From contig NZ_BOMH01000002.1 in the NCBI RefSeq assembly GCF_016862095.1, positions 186,001-250,000 of the forward strand: 64,000 nucleotides of DNA. Reading direction: 5' to 3'. Both the position numbers and the translations under genes were made by a program. The notes under the pieces are model-generated. The model was given only the letters and a program-made list of their open reading frames with translations, ran no database searches and had not been told where the DNA came from. This document shows positions 24,834 through 33,772 of this stretch, one piece after another (within the stretch, counting starts at the first letter, position 1; the number at the start of each line of letters is the position of its first letter). Source of the stretch: Actinoplanes cyaneus (GTDB lineage: Bacteria > Actinomycetota > Actinomycetes > Mycobacteriales > Micromonosporaceae).

Positions 24834-25922
24834 GTGCGAATCCTGTTCGTCGCCGCCCCGTTGCAGGGGCACCTGTTGCCGCTGGTCCCGCTGGCCGCGG
24901 CCTGCCGGGATGCCGGGCACGACGTCGTGCTGGCCAGTGACGGCTTCCCGCCGGACGTGCTGGGGTTGCGCACCGCGGCGATCGGCGCCCGGTTCAGCCT
25001 GCCGCGCAGCGCGATCCGGGTGGCGTTGCGCCGCCCGCGGCTGGCTCGCGCGGAGCTGCGCGGCACGGCCGGGGTCGGCATGGTCGGCGAGTTGTTCGGC
25101 CGGGCGAATCGCGCGCTGGTCGATCCGCTGCTCGCCCTGGCCGGGCGGGAACGACCGGATCTGATCGTCTACGAGTCGCTGTCCGAGGCGGGCGCGATCG
25201 TCGCGGGCCGGCTGTCGGTCCCGTCGGTGCTGCAGGAGAACACGCTGTGGCCGGCCACCGAGCTGTTCCGGGCGGTCACGGCCAGCGCGGCGTTCCGCGG
25301 GCAGCACGTGCCGGAGCCGGATCTGACGATCGCCGTGACCCCGCCGAGCCTGCGCGACGCGCCGGCCGCGGGCGGGATCATGATGCGGCCGGTTCCGTTC
25401 TCCGGGGGCGGCGCCGTGCCGCAGTGGCTGCTCGGTCCGGGTGAGCGGCCGCGGGTCGTGGTCAGCCGCAGCACGCTCGACGGCCCGAACAGCGGCGACC
25501 CGGGCAGGGCGGTGCTCGCCGCGGCCGCGGAGGTGGACGCCGAGTTCGTCCTGGTGCGTCCCGCCGCGAGCACGAAGCTTCCGGCCGGCGTACGGGCGGT
25601 GGGGCGCGTGCCGCTCGACCGGGTGCTGCCGCACGCGGCGGCGTTCGTCCACCATGCCGGCGCCGGCAGTGTCCTGGGCGGCCTGGCCGCGGGCGTCCCG
25701 CAACTGGCGACGCCCGGAGCTGGTGACCGCCGGCACAACGCCGGGCTGCTGGCGCGGCGTGGCGCCGGGCTGGCCGTCCCGGCGGAGGCGATCAGCGCGG
25801 CGGACCTGAGCCGACTGCTGACCGACGGGGCGTTGCGGGCCGCGGCGCGGCAGGTCGCGGCGGAGATCGCGGGGATGCCCGCCCCGGCCACGGTGGTTCC
25901 GTCGCTGGAACGCCTCGTCTGA
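24834..25922 (+). CDS. GT1-family glycosyltransferase
   Basis: A 362-residue glycosyltransferase of the macrolide/UGT type, transferring a sugar from a nucleotide donor to a small hydrophobic acceptor. The N-terminus is the usual acceptor fold, ILFVAAPLQGHLLPLVPLA. The donor site reads HHAGAGSVLGGLAAGVPQL followed by DRRHN, with an alanine and R variant of the common HHGGAGT...P..DQ. It is 15 bases after the EccC/DinB gene with GAGGAGAG before the GTG start, so they may be co-transcribed. The acceptor is unknown and no antibiotic cluster is visible. Confidence 0.88.
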   Translation: MRILFVAAPLQGHLLPLVPLAAACRDAGHDVVLASDGFPPDVLGLRTAAIGARFSLPRSAIRVALRRPRLARAELRGTAGVGMVGELFGRANRALVDPLLALAGRERPDLIVYESLSEAGAIVAGRLSVPSVLQENTLWPATELFRAVTASAAFRGQHVPEPDLTIAVTPPSLRDAPAAGGIMMRPVPFSGGGAVPQWLLGPGERPRVVVSRSTLDGPNSGDPGRAVLAAAAEVDAEFVLVRPAASTKLPAGVRAVGRVPLDRVLPHAAAFVHHAGAGSVLGGLAAGVPQLATPGAGDRRHNAGLLARRGAGLAVPAEAISAADLSRLLTDGALRAAARQVAAEIAGMPAPATVVPSLERLV

Positions 25923-25964
25923 TTCCCGCGAGACCCCGGGCCGCATGCGGCCGACGATGGACGC

Positions 25965-26432
25965 ATGGATTTCGAGGTGCATGCCATTCCCGAAGAGGTG
26001 CTGGAACGGGCCCGCAAGGAAAGCGCCGGCCCGCGGCGGCCGGAGTTCGCCCGGATGGTCGCCGAGGGCGGTGAGGCGGTGCGCTGCTGCCTGCGGGACG
26101 CGCGGCCGGGCGAGGAACTGGTGCTGTTCACCTACGAGCCACCGATACCGCCCAGCCCGTACCGGGAGATGGGTGCCGTCTTCGCTCATCGGGAGCCCTG
26201 TGGTGGTGTGGCTGGCGACGGTTGCCCGGCGGAGTGGCGCGGGCGCCCGCAGGTGTTGCGGGCCTATGACCGCCGCGGCTGGATCCACCCGGCGACGCGG
26301 GTCCACGACGGCACCGACCCGGAGGGGGCGCTGGCCGCGGTGTTCGCCGACCAGGACGTGGTGCAGGTGCACAGCCGCAACGTCGCCTACGGCTGTTTCA
26401 TGTTCGCCGCCACCCGCGTCCCCGCGCCGTGA
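25965..26432 (+). CDS. DUF1203-family protein
   Basis: A 155-residue protein of unknown function. The family features are the N-terminal FEVHAIPEEVLERAR, CLRDARPGEELVLFTYEPP in the middle, YREMGAVFAHREPC, and the C-terminal DVVQVHSRNVAYGCFMF. Several Cys and His residues are conserved in such proteins and may bind a metal or cofactor. It stands 42 bases after the glycosyltransferase. There is no clear ribosome site, and GACGAT lies six bases before the ATG. Confidence 0.8.
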   Translation: MDFEVHAIPEEVLERARKESAGPRRPEFARMVAEGGEAVRCCLRDARPGEELVLFTYEPPIPPSPYREMGAVFAHREPCGGVAGDGCPAEWRGRPQVLRAYDRRGWIHPATRVHDGTDPEGALAAVFADQDVVQVHSRNVAYGCFMFAATRVPAP

Positions 26433-26495
26433 CGCCGCATGACGATCCGGTATCGAACGCGCGACTAGTCACCCTACGACTAGCTGACGCATGAC

Positions 26496-26501
26496 TATAG
26501 T
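26496..26501 (+). promoter_or_regulatory. -10 box and repeated GACTAG elements before the small HTH gene
   Basis: TATAGT lies six bases before the GTG start at 26508. Upstream, GACTAG occurs twice (26463 and 26478 regions) with related TGACGCATGACTA/TTGACGC phrases, unusually AT-rich for this genome. The repeats may be an autoregulatory site for the encoded HTH protein. Confidence 0.55.
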
Positions 26502-26507
26502 TGACGC

Positions 26508-26708
26508 GTGTCACGACATCTCATGGGATCGGGCGAGATCGCCAAACGGCTCGGGCTCAGCCGGCAACGGGTCCAGCAACTCGCCGAGCGCGACGACTGG
26601 CCGGAGCCGTTCGACGAGCTCGCCATGGGCCGGGTCTGGCTGATCGAGGACATCGAGTTGTGGATCCATCAGCAGCGGACGCCCCGGCCCGAGGAGCCGC
26701 CGCCCTGA
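26508..26708 (+). CDS. Small AlpA/excisionase-like helix-turn-helix protein
   Basis: A 66-residue DNA-binding protein consisting of one winged-helix/MerR-like unit: GEIAKRLGLSRQRVQQLAERDDWPEP is the helix-turn-helix, followed by a VWLIED strand and ELWIHQQ helix. Comparable proteins act as excisionases or local repressors, but no integrase is in the window. The promoter places transcription start at the GTG, so the mRNA is probably leaderless. It lies between the two MoxR cassettes. Confidence 0.78.
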   Translation: MSRHLMGSGEIAKRLGLSRQRVQQLAERDDWPEPFDELAMGRVWLIEDIELWIHQQRTPRPEEPPP

Positions 26709-26745
26709 TCGGCGGCCGCCGGGCGGCGGTTGGTTAACTGTCGCC

Positions 26746-27108
26746 ATGGGGCTGTTCACGCGGGAAGAGGCGCAGGCCGAGCTGGAGCGGCTCCGGCCGG
26801 TGCTGGAGGAGATCGTCGCCCTGCGGGCCGACATGGTGGAGCTTTCCGCCGCGCTGGTCCCCGGTGGTGAGCCGACCGGGCTGGGCGGTCTGCCGGAGCG
26901 CAAGGCGGCCGAGGCGCGGCTCAACGAGCTGATGACGGTCGTGCAGGAGTCCGGCGCCGAGTTGAAAGGCGTCGCCCCGCTGCTGATCGACTTCTCGTCC
27001 GACCTCGACGGTGTGCCGGTACTGCTGTGCTGGCTGGAGGGCGAGGCGGAGCTGGGGTGGTATCACCGGCCGGACCTGGGCATCGCCGGGCGGCGACGGC
27101 TGCCGTGA
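26746..27108 (+). CDS. DUF2203-family protein
   Basis: A 120-residue helical protein of unknown function. The N-terminal half is an amphipathic, possibly coiled-coil region (FTREEAQAELERLRPVLEEIVALRADM). The conserved end reads LKGVAPLLIDFSSDLDGVPVLLCWLEGEAELGWYH, typical of DUF2203. It converges on the DUF5682 gene across a short hairpin. Partners are not evident. Confidence 0.8.
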   Translation: MGLFTREEAQAELERLRPVLEEIVALRADMVELSAALVPGGEPTGLGGLPERKAAEARLNELMTVVQESGAELKGVAPLLIDFSSDLDGVPVLLCWLEGEAELGWYHRPDLGIAGRRRLP

Positions 27109-27139
27109 CCTGATCACGGTCCGCCGCCGCCCGAGTCGA

Positions 27140-27157
27140 GGCCGGGACGCCCCGGCC
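27140..27157. terminator. Hairpin between DUF2203 and DUF5682 genes
   Basis: GGCCGGG (27140-27146) pairs with CCCGGCC (27151-27157) over a 4-base loop; a second GC palindrome (CGGCCCCGGGCCG, near 27168) follows. Both lie in the 76-bp gap between convergent stops. Confidence 0.5.
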
Positions 27158-27184
27158 CGCAGAACAGCGGCCCCGGGCCGGAGT

Positions 27185-29959
27185 TCAGGAGCCGAGCAGC
27201 GCCTCGACAGCTCCGGCGGTGCCCGGGAACGCCGTCAGCAGCGGCAGAGGACCGGCGAACCCACCTTCCGGTACGTCGTGCGCCGTCCCCCACTCCCCCG
27301 CGCACCCCAGCAGCCCGGCCGCCGCGTCGGTGCTCGCCGGGTGCGCGGCCAGCAACGCCGTGACCGGCCCGGCAGGTGGCCGCCGGGCGGCGGTGACCCC
27401 GGCCGGGGTGCGGCGGGCGTGCCACGGCGGCGTCCATCCGTCGATGGCGGCGAGCGTCGCGGGGAACGTGCGGCCCGCTTCCCTGGTCAGCACGGGCACG
27501 AGCTCGGCCGCGTGCTGCCGCAGCGTGGTGATCAGCGTCGGCAGCCACGGGAGCAGCACCGGGTCGGGGAGCTGCCCGAACGCCTTGGAGAGCGTCTCGA
27601 CCACGAACGGCGCCATCCGCGGGACCGGTTCGAGCGCCTGGACGAAGCCGCTCACATACTGCGGGACGGCCGGGACCACGAGCGGGTTGCCGAGCAGGTC
27701 GTCGACGAGCGCGCGCAGCTCGGCAAGGGACAGGTCGCCGAGCTGGTGGCGGGCGGCCCACAGCAGGGCGAGCTTGGCGGGGCTCTCCGGGTGTGACTGC
27801 CGGACCGCGATCTCCAGCTGGGCGCGGTCGCAGCCCAGGGACAGCGCGAGGCTCTCCAGGTCGAACAGGAAGCCGAGCATGGCGCCGACCTGCCGTACGC
27901 CGGTGTCGTCCTCGACGAACGCGGTCGGCAGCAGCGTGCAGTAGTGCGCGTAACCGGCGGTCACGAACCGCTCGCACCAGGCCGGCAGCACCGGGGTGGT
28001 GGCCCGGTAGTGCCCGAGCAGTCGCCGGATGCGCCGCAGCACGTCGGGTGCGTCGTCGACGGTGCGCTCGGCGGCGAGCAGCTCGACCGCCCGGGCGCCG
28101 AGCTCGTCGGTGAGCCGTGGGCTCCGCAGGAACAGCAGGGAGTGCTCGACGGCCTTGAGCGCGGTGGCCGCTGTCGCGTCCGGGTGCCACGCGTCGCGGC
28201 GCAGTCGTTGTTCGAGGACCTGTTCGACGGTGACGCCCTCGTAGCCGAGCTCGATGATCGCCCGCTGGTGGCGGCCCAGGTCGAGGTCCCAGCTCTCCTG
28301 GATGGGCTTCTCGCCGAGTTTGCGGCTGCCCATGATCGGCCGGACCGCCTGGTCGGGCAGCAGGTAGCGCAGCATCCAGAGCAGCTGGGAGCAGGGTGCC
28401 AGCTCGGGGCGGGCGGCCAGGTCGAGCAGCGCGCGCTGGATGCTGCGCTGGTCGAGGTTGAGCTCGAGCGGGGCGAGCCGGTCGTAGACGTCGCGGGCCA
28501 GGGGCGGCAGCGCGTCGTAGCCGACCTGGCCGATCCGGTCGCCGCCGAGCAGGATCTCGCAGAGTCGCCGCACGTCGCGCCGGCCGGGCACGGTGTCCTT
28601 CTCGATGCAGGTGATCGCCGCGTCCTGGAAGTCGTACGGCGTCGGCCGTGCCCGCCCGCGCATGCCGGCGAGCAGCACGGACGTCTCGAAGACCGCGATC
28701 GCGTCGGCGGTGCTGGCGAGGTATCCGTTGCGGCGGGCGAGCCGGACGATGTCGACGCACCAGCCGCGCAGCTCCTCCTCGTCGAGCCCGTCGAGCGCGG
28801 GCGGCCCGGCCAGGTAGCCGGTGAGGTGGTCGGTGACCGGCGGGTCCGTGGCGACGGGCGCCGGCAGCGCCTTTCTCGCCTTCTTCCCGCCTTTCTGCCC
28901 GTCCAGCCGGAACGGGGTGAGCCGGAGCCTCGTCAGCTGTTTCTGCCAGGTGGTGGCCGCGATCGACACCGAGCCGGGCGCCAGGCCGAACTGAGCCTCG
29001 ATCGCCGAGTGGCTGGACGGGATCAGCCCGTAGAGCCAGGTGGTGCCGGTTCGCGGGGTGATCGCGAAGTCCGGGGTGCCGGGCGCCGAGCCGACCTCGG
29101 GCAGGCGGCTGGCGGCGTGGAACGCGCCGCAGAGGTAGAGGCAGTCGGCCGGGTCGGTCCCGGTGGCCGCGAGGTGCTCGCGGATCCGGGTCCACATGTA
29201 GCGCTCCCGGTCCTCGTCGCTGCCGAACCGCTGGGTGTCGTGCGGGGCGAGCCGCCGGAACAGGCTGCCGATCATGGTCATGACCTGCCGGTACGTGTCG
29301 TGGTCGGCCCCGGCGAGGGGCTGCTCGACATACTGGTCCCACCACTCGGACCAGTGCCGCACCCGCCCGTGGTGCAGCAGGTGCTCCTCCAGCTCGGCGA
29401 AGCGCGGCCGCAGGTCGCCGATCTCTACGCCGACCGCGTCGCCGTGCAGGTCCTCTTCCGGCTCGCCGCTGCCGGTGTGCGCCCCGGCGCCGGGCTGCCA
29501 TTGGAAGACGTGGTCGGTCGAGCGGTCGACCAGGACCAGCTCGACGCCGGGGGTGTCCAGCGCGTACGCGATCGCCTGGTACTCCGCGGACGACTCGGTG
29601 ACCGGCGCGATCACCGAGAGCGGCGCCGACTCCTTGGGAAAGCCGTCGAGCTCGGAGGCGAAGGCCTGCAGCGCCACCGGCAGCCGGCAGTTGCGCAGCT
29701 CGGTGAGCAGCGGCTGCAGGTCCTCGCAGAGCTCCAGGTAGACGACCTTGGGCTGTTTCTCGCGCAGCCGCCGCAGCATGGCCAGGGCGGAGGCCGGTGA
29801 GTGGTGGCAGACCGGGAAGATCTCCAGCGGCTCCCGCAGCGCGTGGTCGACGTCGTCGACGATCCCGGCGAGGATCTCGGGCAGCGCCGCCGGCCCGTCC
29901 GCGAGGGCCTGGGCCGCGCCCAGCAGCTGGTCGCGCAGCGGATCGAAGGCGTTGCTCAT
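27185..29959 (-). CDS. DUF5682 (YehM-like) protein, last gene of MoxR cassette 2
   Basis: A 924-residue cytoplasmic protein. The N-terminal region begins after a leader with FPVCHHSPASALAMLRRLREKQPKVVYLEL and later has LYLCGAFHAASRLPEV. Paired His/Glu motifs of this kind recall the EreA/ChaN/TIKI-like hydrolase fold (inference). The remaining two thirds is helical. The MoxR gene upstream overlaps it by four bases. E. coli yehM next to moxR-like yehL is the comparison I rely on. The frame stays open far upstream, but ATG at 29959 is the coupled start. Biochemical role is unknown. Confidence 0.82.
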   Translation of the reverse strand: MSNAFDPLRDQLLGAAQALADGPAALPEILAGIVDDVDHALREPLEIFPVCHHSPASALAMLRRLREKQPKVVYLELCEDLQPLLTELRNCRLPVALQAFASELDGFPKESAPLSVIAPVTESSAEYQAIAYALDTPGVELVLVDRSTDHVFQWQPGAGAHTGSGEPEEDLHGDAVGVEIGDLRPRFAELEEHLLHHGRVRHWSEWWDQYVEQPLAGADHDTYRQVMTMIGSLFRRLAPHDTQRFGSDEDRERYMWTRIREHLAATGTDPADCLYLCGAFHAASRLPEVGSAPGTPDFAITPRTGTTWLYGLIPSSHSAIEAQFGLAPGSVSIAATTWQKQLTRLRLTPFRLDGQKGGKKARKALPAPVATDPPVTDHLTGYLAGPPALDGLDEEELRGWCVDIVRLARRNGYLASTADAIAVFETSVLLAGMRGRARPTPYDFQDAAITCIEKDTVPGRRDVRRLCEILLGGDRIGQVGYDALPPLARDVYDRLAPLELNLDQRSIQRALLDLAARPELAPCSQLLWMLRYLLPDQAVRPIMGSRKLGEKPIQESWDLDLGRHQRAIIELGYEGVTVEQVLEQRLRRDAWHPDATAATALKAVEHSLLFLRSPRLTDELGARAVELLAAERTVDDAPDVLRRIRRLLGHYRATTPVLPAWCERFVTAGYAHYCTLLPTAFVEDDTGVRQVGAMLGFLFDLESLALSLGCDRAQLEIAVRQSHPESPAKLALLWAARHQLGDLSLAELRALVDDLLGNPLVVPAVPQYVSGFVQALEPVPRMAPFVVETLSKAFGQLPDPVLLPWLPTLITTLRQHAAELVPVLTREAGRTFPATLAAIDGWTPPWHARRTPAGVTAARRPPAGPVTALLAAHPASTDAAAGLLGCAGEWGTAHDVPEGGFAGPLPLLTAFPGTAGAVEALLGS

Positions 29960-31068
29960 GACAGTGTGGCGATCGCCTGGCGGCCGCCCTCCAGGAAGCC
30001 GGTCCATTCGCCGCTCTGCTCCTTGCTGCGCGGCTCGACGATCCCGTGCCAGTACTTGTTGAGAATGGCGAGGTCCTCGGGGCTGCGCCGGGCGAGCGAG
30101 CCGACCAGTGAGGAGGCCAGGGTCTCGGCGGTGAGCGCGCGGGCGCCGAAGAAGTTGCTGTGCAGGATCGCGTCCTCCAGGACACCGATCTGCTCGGCGG
30201 TGGAGAGCGCCGACTCGAGGCGCTCGTCGTCGCTGGTGGCCGACGCGGACGCGGCGCGCAGGTCGGCGAAGCTCTGCAGCAGCACGTCGAGCAGGGTCGG
30301 CGGGACCTCCAGCTCGATGTTGTGCCGGCGCAGCAGTTCCTCGGTGCGGAACCGGACGATCTCGGCCTCGCTCTTCTTGTTCGTCACGACCGGGATGCGG
30401 ACGAAGTTGAAGCGCCGCTTGAGCGCCGAGGAGAGGTCGTTGACGCCCCGGTCGCGGCTGTTGGCGGTGGCGATGATGCTGAAGCCGGGCTTGGCGAAGA
30501 CGATGTTGTCGTCGTCGAGCTCGGGGATCGACACATACTTCTCGGACAGGATCGAGATCAGCGCGTCCTGCACGTCGCTGGTGGACCGGGTCAGCTCCTC
30601 GAAGCGGCCGATGACGCCGCCCTCCATCGCCGTCATGATCGGTGACGGGATCATCGAGGCGCGGGACTGGCCCTTGGCGATGACCATCGAGACGTTCCAC
30701 GAGTACTTGATGTGGTCCTCGGTGGTGCCGGCGGTGCCCTGCACGACCAGTGTGGAGTTGCGGCTGATCGCGGCGGAGAGCAGCTCGGCGAGCCAGCTCT
30801 TGCCGGTGCCGGGGTCGCCGATCAGCAGCAGGCCGCGGTCGGAGGCGAGGGTGACGATGGAACGCTCGACGAAACTGCGGTCGCCGTACCATTTCTGCTC
30901 GACGTCCCGGTCGAGGCCGTCGGCGCGTTCGGAGCCGAGGATGAACAGGCGCACCATCTTCGGGCTCAGGCGCCAGGAGAACGGCTTGGGGCCGTCGTCG
31001 ATCGACTCGAGCCAGTCCAGCTCGTCGGCGTACTTGACCTCGGCGGGCGCGCGCAGCATGTCGGTCAT
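29956..31068 (-). CDS. MoxR-type AAA ATPase (YehL-like, cassette 2)
   Basis: A 370-residue AAA+ ATPase with Walker A GDPGTGKS (84-91), an acidic Walker B region (GRFEEL), sensor 1 ATANSRDRG and arginine finger region ALKRRFNF. It is only distantly similar to the MoxR at 20-21 kb. The ATG follows AGGAG; its stop overlaps the DUF5682 start. Together with the VWA protein immediately upstream it should form a remodelling complex; clients are unknown. Confidence 0.9.
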   Translation of the reverse strand: MTDMLRAPAEVKYADELDWLESIDDGPKPFSWRLSPKMVRLFILGSERADGLDRDVEQKWYGDRSFVERSIVTLASDRGLLLIGDPGTGKSWLAELLSAAISRNSTLVVQGTAGTTEDHIKYSWNVSMVIAKGQSRASMIPSPIMTAMEGGVIGRFEELTRSTSDVQDALISILSEKYVSIPELDDDNIVFAKPGFSIIATANSRDRGVNDLSSALKRRFNFVRIPVVTNKKSEAEIVRFRTEELLRRHNIELEVPPTLLDVLLQSFADLRAASASATSDDERLESALSTAEQIGVLEDAILHSNFFGARALTAETLASSLVGSLARRSPEDLAILNKYWHGIVEPRSKEQSGEWTGFLEGGRQAIATLS

Positions 31069-31091
31069 GGGGGGTCTCCTGTGGATCGGTG

Positions 31092-32411
31092 TCAGACGAG
31101 GAAGTTCTTCAGCTCGGTGACGAGCTTCTTGATGTGGCCGGAGAGGACCGGGGTGCCCTGGTCCTTGAATCGCTGCCGGAACCACGGGTTGACGCTCTGC
31201 TGGCCGCCGCTGCTGACCGACCCGACCGGGATGAACTTGACCCCGGCGCGGTGGATGGCCTGCATGCCGTCCCAGACCGCCTGGGACTGCCACTCGTAGA
31301 AGTCGGAGATCCAGACGACGACGGTGTTCCGCGGGTCGGTGATCTTGGGGCGGGCCAGGTCGAGGGCGACGGTGCCGTCGGTGCCGCCGCCGAGGTGGGT
31401 GTGCAGCAGCACCTCGAACGGGTCGTGCACCCACGGGGTCAGGTCCAGCGCCCGGGTGTCGTAGGCGACCAGGTGCACGTCGACCTTGGGCAGGCCGGCG
31501 AAGATCGAGGCGAGGATCGTGCAGTTGACCATCGCGTCGACCATCGAGCCGGACTGGTCGACGACCACGATCAGGCGGGCCGGCTCGATCCGTTTCGCGG
31601 TCTGCTTGTAGTAGAGCCGGTCGACGTAGAGGCGCTCGTCCTCCGGGCTCCAGTTCGGCAGGTTCTTCCAGATGGTCCGGTCCAGATCGAGATTCCGGAA
31701 GATCCGCTTCGGGGGTACGGACCGGTCGACCGTCCCGCTGGACGCCTGCGCCACCTGGGTGCGCAGCACCTCGGCCACCTCGTCGACGAAGCGCCTGATC
31801 AGCGCCTTGGCGTTGGCCAGCGCCACGCCGTCCAGGTTGTCCTTGTCGCGCAGGAGCTGCTCGATCAGCGACATGCTCGGGGTGAGCTGCCGGGCGAGCC
31901 GGTTGTCGGCCAGCACCTCGCGCAGCCGCATCCGGCTGACCAGGTCGCCCTCGATCCCGGCGAGGGTCGCGCCGAGACCCGCGCCGGCTCCCGCACCGGT
32001 GCCCGCCCCCGCGCCGGCGGACCGGCCGCGCAGCCCGCCCGGCTCGCAGCCCATCGCCCGTTCGAACCAGCCGGCGTCGGCCTGCCAGCGCTGCAACTGC
32101 TCGGCGGTGACGCTGCCGGAGCCGGTCCCGAACACGTTGAGAAGCAGTTTCGAGACCAGCGCGGCGCGCCGGACCTCGCCGTCACGGTCGTCGCCGGGCT
32201 CGCTCATGAGGGCGTCGAACTCGGCCTCCAGGTGCGGGAACCGCTGCACGACGGTATCCACGGAGACGGCCGGGTCGAGCAGCGCGGCGGGCAGCCCGAG
32301 GTCGCCGACGATCGCCATGCTCCCGGACTCCAGTGCCGCCTGCTCCTCGGGGTCGAAGAGCCGGGCGAGCAGCCGCCAGTAGAGGATCTGCCGCTGGGTC
32401 TCGGCGCTCAT
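31092..32411 (-). CDS. VWA-domain protein (YehP-like, cassette 2)
   Basis: A 439-residue protein with a helical N-terminal half, an Ala/Gly-rich linker (127-149) and a von Willebrand A domain starting with the MIDAS motif DQSGS at 285-289; the GGGTDGT loop and WISDFYEW strand complete the metal site. VWA proteins of this type are obligate partners of MoxR ATPases. Its start overlaps the preceding gene by four bases; the MoxR start is 23 bases downstream. Confidence 0.9.
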   Translation of the reverse strand: MSAETQRQILYWRLLARLFDPEEQAALESGSMAIVGDLGLPAALLDPAVSVDTVVQRFPHLEAEFDALMSEPGDDRDGEVRRAALVSKLLLNVFGTGSGSVTAEQLQRWQADAGWFERAMGCEPGGLRGRSAGAGAGTGAGAGAGLGATLAGIEGDLVSRMRLREVLADNRLARQLTPSMSLIEQLLRDKDNLDGVALANAKALIRRFVDEVAEVLRTQVAQASSGTVDRSVPPKRIFRNLDLDRTIWKNLPNWSPEDERLYVDRLYYKQTAKRIEPARLIVVVDQSGSMVDAMVNCTILASIFAGLPKVDVHLVAYDTRALDLTPWVHDPFEVLLHTHLGGGTDGTVALDLARPKITDPRNTVVVWISDFYEWQSQAVWDGMQAIHRAGVKFIPVGSVSSGGQQSVNPWFRQRFKDQGTPVLSGHIKKLVTELKNFLV

Positions 32412-33772
32412 TTGCGCAGCAACCTTCCCGCGCGCTCGCGCAGCACGTCGACCGCCGTGCCCGCGGCCGCCTCCGCCTTCGCGGCCTTGGCCTCGGCCGG
32501 GCCGAGCGCCCAGTCACCGCCGTGCACCGTGACCGGTTTCTTCTTCACCACGGCCTGTACGGCGAGCGGCTGCAGCAGCCACCTCCCGTCCCACCGCAGC
32601 AGGCCCAGGCAGGCCGTCGACGCGGCGGCCAGCGCCGGGGTCAGCGGCCCGGCGGCGGGCAGCCGGTCCAGGTCGAGCGCGACGGTCACGCCGCCGCCCA
32701 GGTCGAACCCGCCGTCGCTGTGCCCGTAGCCCTCCAGCAGGACCGGCTCGGCGAGCGCGGCCGGATGCCGGTCGAGCGGCGCGACCGGCATCGCCGCGGC
32801 GGCGCCGAGCCGCACCCGGGCCGCCGCGAACGGGTCGGCCGGCTCGCCGGCGGCGGCCTTCGACTCGTCCCAGATCAGGTCGCCGCCGATGGTGAGGCCC
32901 ATGCCGGTGATCTCGGCCGTGCGGCGCTCGGCCAGGATGCCGCGGAAGATCGGGAAGGCGCTGAGCATCCGCCACGCGGAGGGCCCGCTGATCGTGTCGA
33001 CCTTGGCGGCGGCGACGCTCGTGCGCACCAGCCGGACCGTGCCGTCGGCGCTCTCCAGCAGGGCGTGCGCCTGCGCCCGGAACACGGTGGGGTGCTCGTG
33101 CAGGTCGACGCCGAGGATGATCAGCCGCCCGTCGGCCGGGGTGACCCCGGTGCCCGGGTAGCCCTCCTGGGACAGCAGCAGCGCCCGCATCCACAGGTCG
33201 GCCCAGCGGCGCACCGGGACGCGGGGCAGGGTGGCGACCGGGGCGGCCGAGCGCAGCTCCGCGGCGAGCCCGTCCAGCAGGACGGCGAGGCGCCGCGTGC
33301 CGGGGCCGGCCAGCAGCGACTGCACGGGCTGGGCGGCGCCGGCGGCGAGCTCGTGGCCGACCCCGCGCCAGCCGGCGATGGCCAGTTCCCGCAGCCACGA
33401 CCGGCTGCCGGCCAGCAACTGACCGGAATCGGTCACGGTGGCGGCGGGTGCGGCGACGCGGGACCGGCCGAGCGCCGTGTCGAGGGCGGACTGCAGGGCG
33501 TCGTGGGCGGCGCCGAGCAGCGCGGCCCGCGCCCCGGCCAGGGCGGCCAGGTGCTCGTCGGTGACCGTCCCCGCGATGATCTTGCCGACGGCGTCGGCGA
33601 TGCGGTCGCCGAGCGGCGTGCCGGCGAACGCGGCGGCGAGGGACTCGCACGCGGCGGCGCGCTCCTCATCGATCCGGGCGAGGCCGTGGACCAGGGCGTC
33701 GTCCACGCCGTCGACCAGCGCGAGCGCCTCGGCGACACCGTCCGGGGTGGACCTCAGGGCGTCGGCGAGCAT
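32408..33772 (-). CDS. Uncharacterised 454-residue protein of MoxR cassette 2
   Basis: No family recognised. The N-terminal third is Ala-rich and helical (VAEALALVDGVDDALVHGLARIDEERAAA); the centre has LIILGVDLHEHPTVFRAQAHALL and VRLVRTSVAAAKVDTISGPSAW, which look like a folded beta-rich domain. It overlaps both neighbours (1 base upstream, 4 downstream). Its combined length with the SWIM-like gene (about 620 residues) is close to a single E. coli YehQ-type protein, so the pair may be a split version; this is inference. Confidence 0.7.
   Translation of the reverse strand: MLADALRSTPDGVAEALALVDGVDDALVHGLARIDEERAAACESLAAAFAGTPLGDRIADAVGKIIAGTVTDEHLAALAGARAALLGAAHDALQSALDTALGRSRVAAPAATVTDSGQLLAGSRSWLRELAIAGWRGVGHELAAGAAQPVQSLLAGPGTRRLAVLLDGLAAELRSAAPVATLPRVPVRRWADLWMRALLLSQEGYPGTGVTPADGRLIILGVDLHEHPTVFRAQAHALLESADGTVRLVRTSVAAAKVDTISGPSAWRMLSAFPIFRGILAERRTAEITGMGLTIGGDLIWDESKAAAGEPADPFAAARVRLGAAAAMPVAPLDRHPAALAEPVLLEGYGHSDGGFDLGGGVTVALDLDRLPAAGPLTPALAAASTACLGLLRWDGRWLLQPLAVQAVVKKKPVTVHGGDWALGPAEAKAAKAEAAAGTAVDVLRERAGRLLRK

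Noticed and set aside
27114..30185. A 1023-codon minus-strand frame beside the DUF5682 gene
   Set aside because: Translation is dominated by Arg/Pro/Ala; the alternative frame gives a coherent DUF5682 protein with coupled start and conserved motifs.
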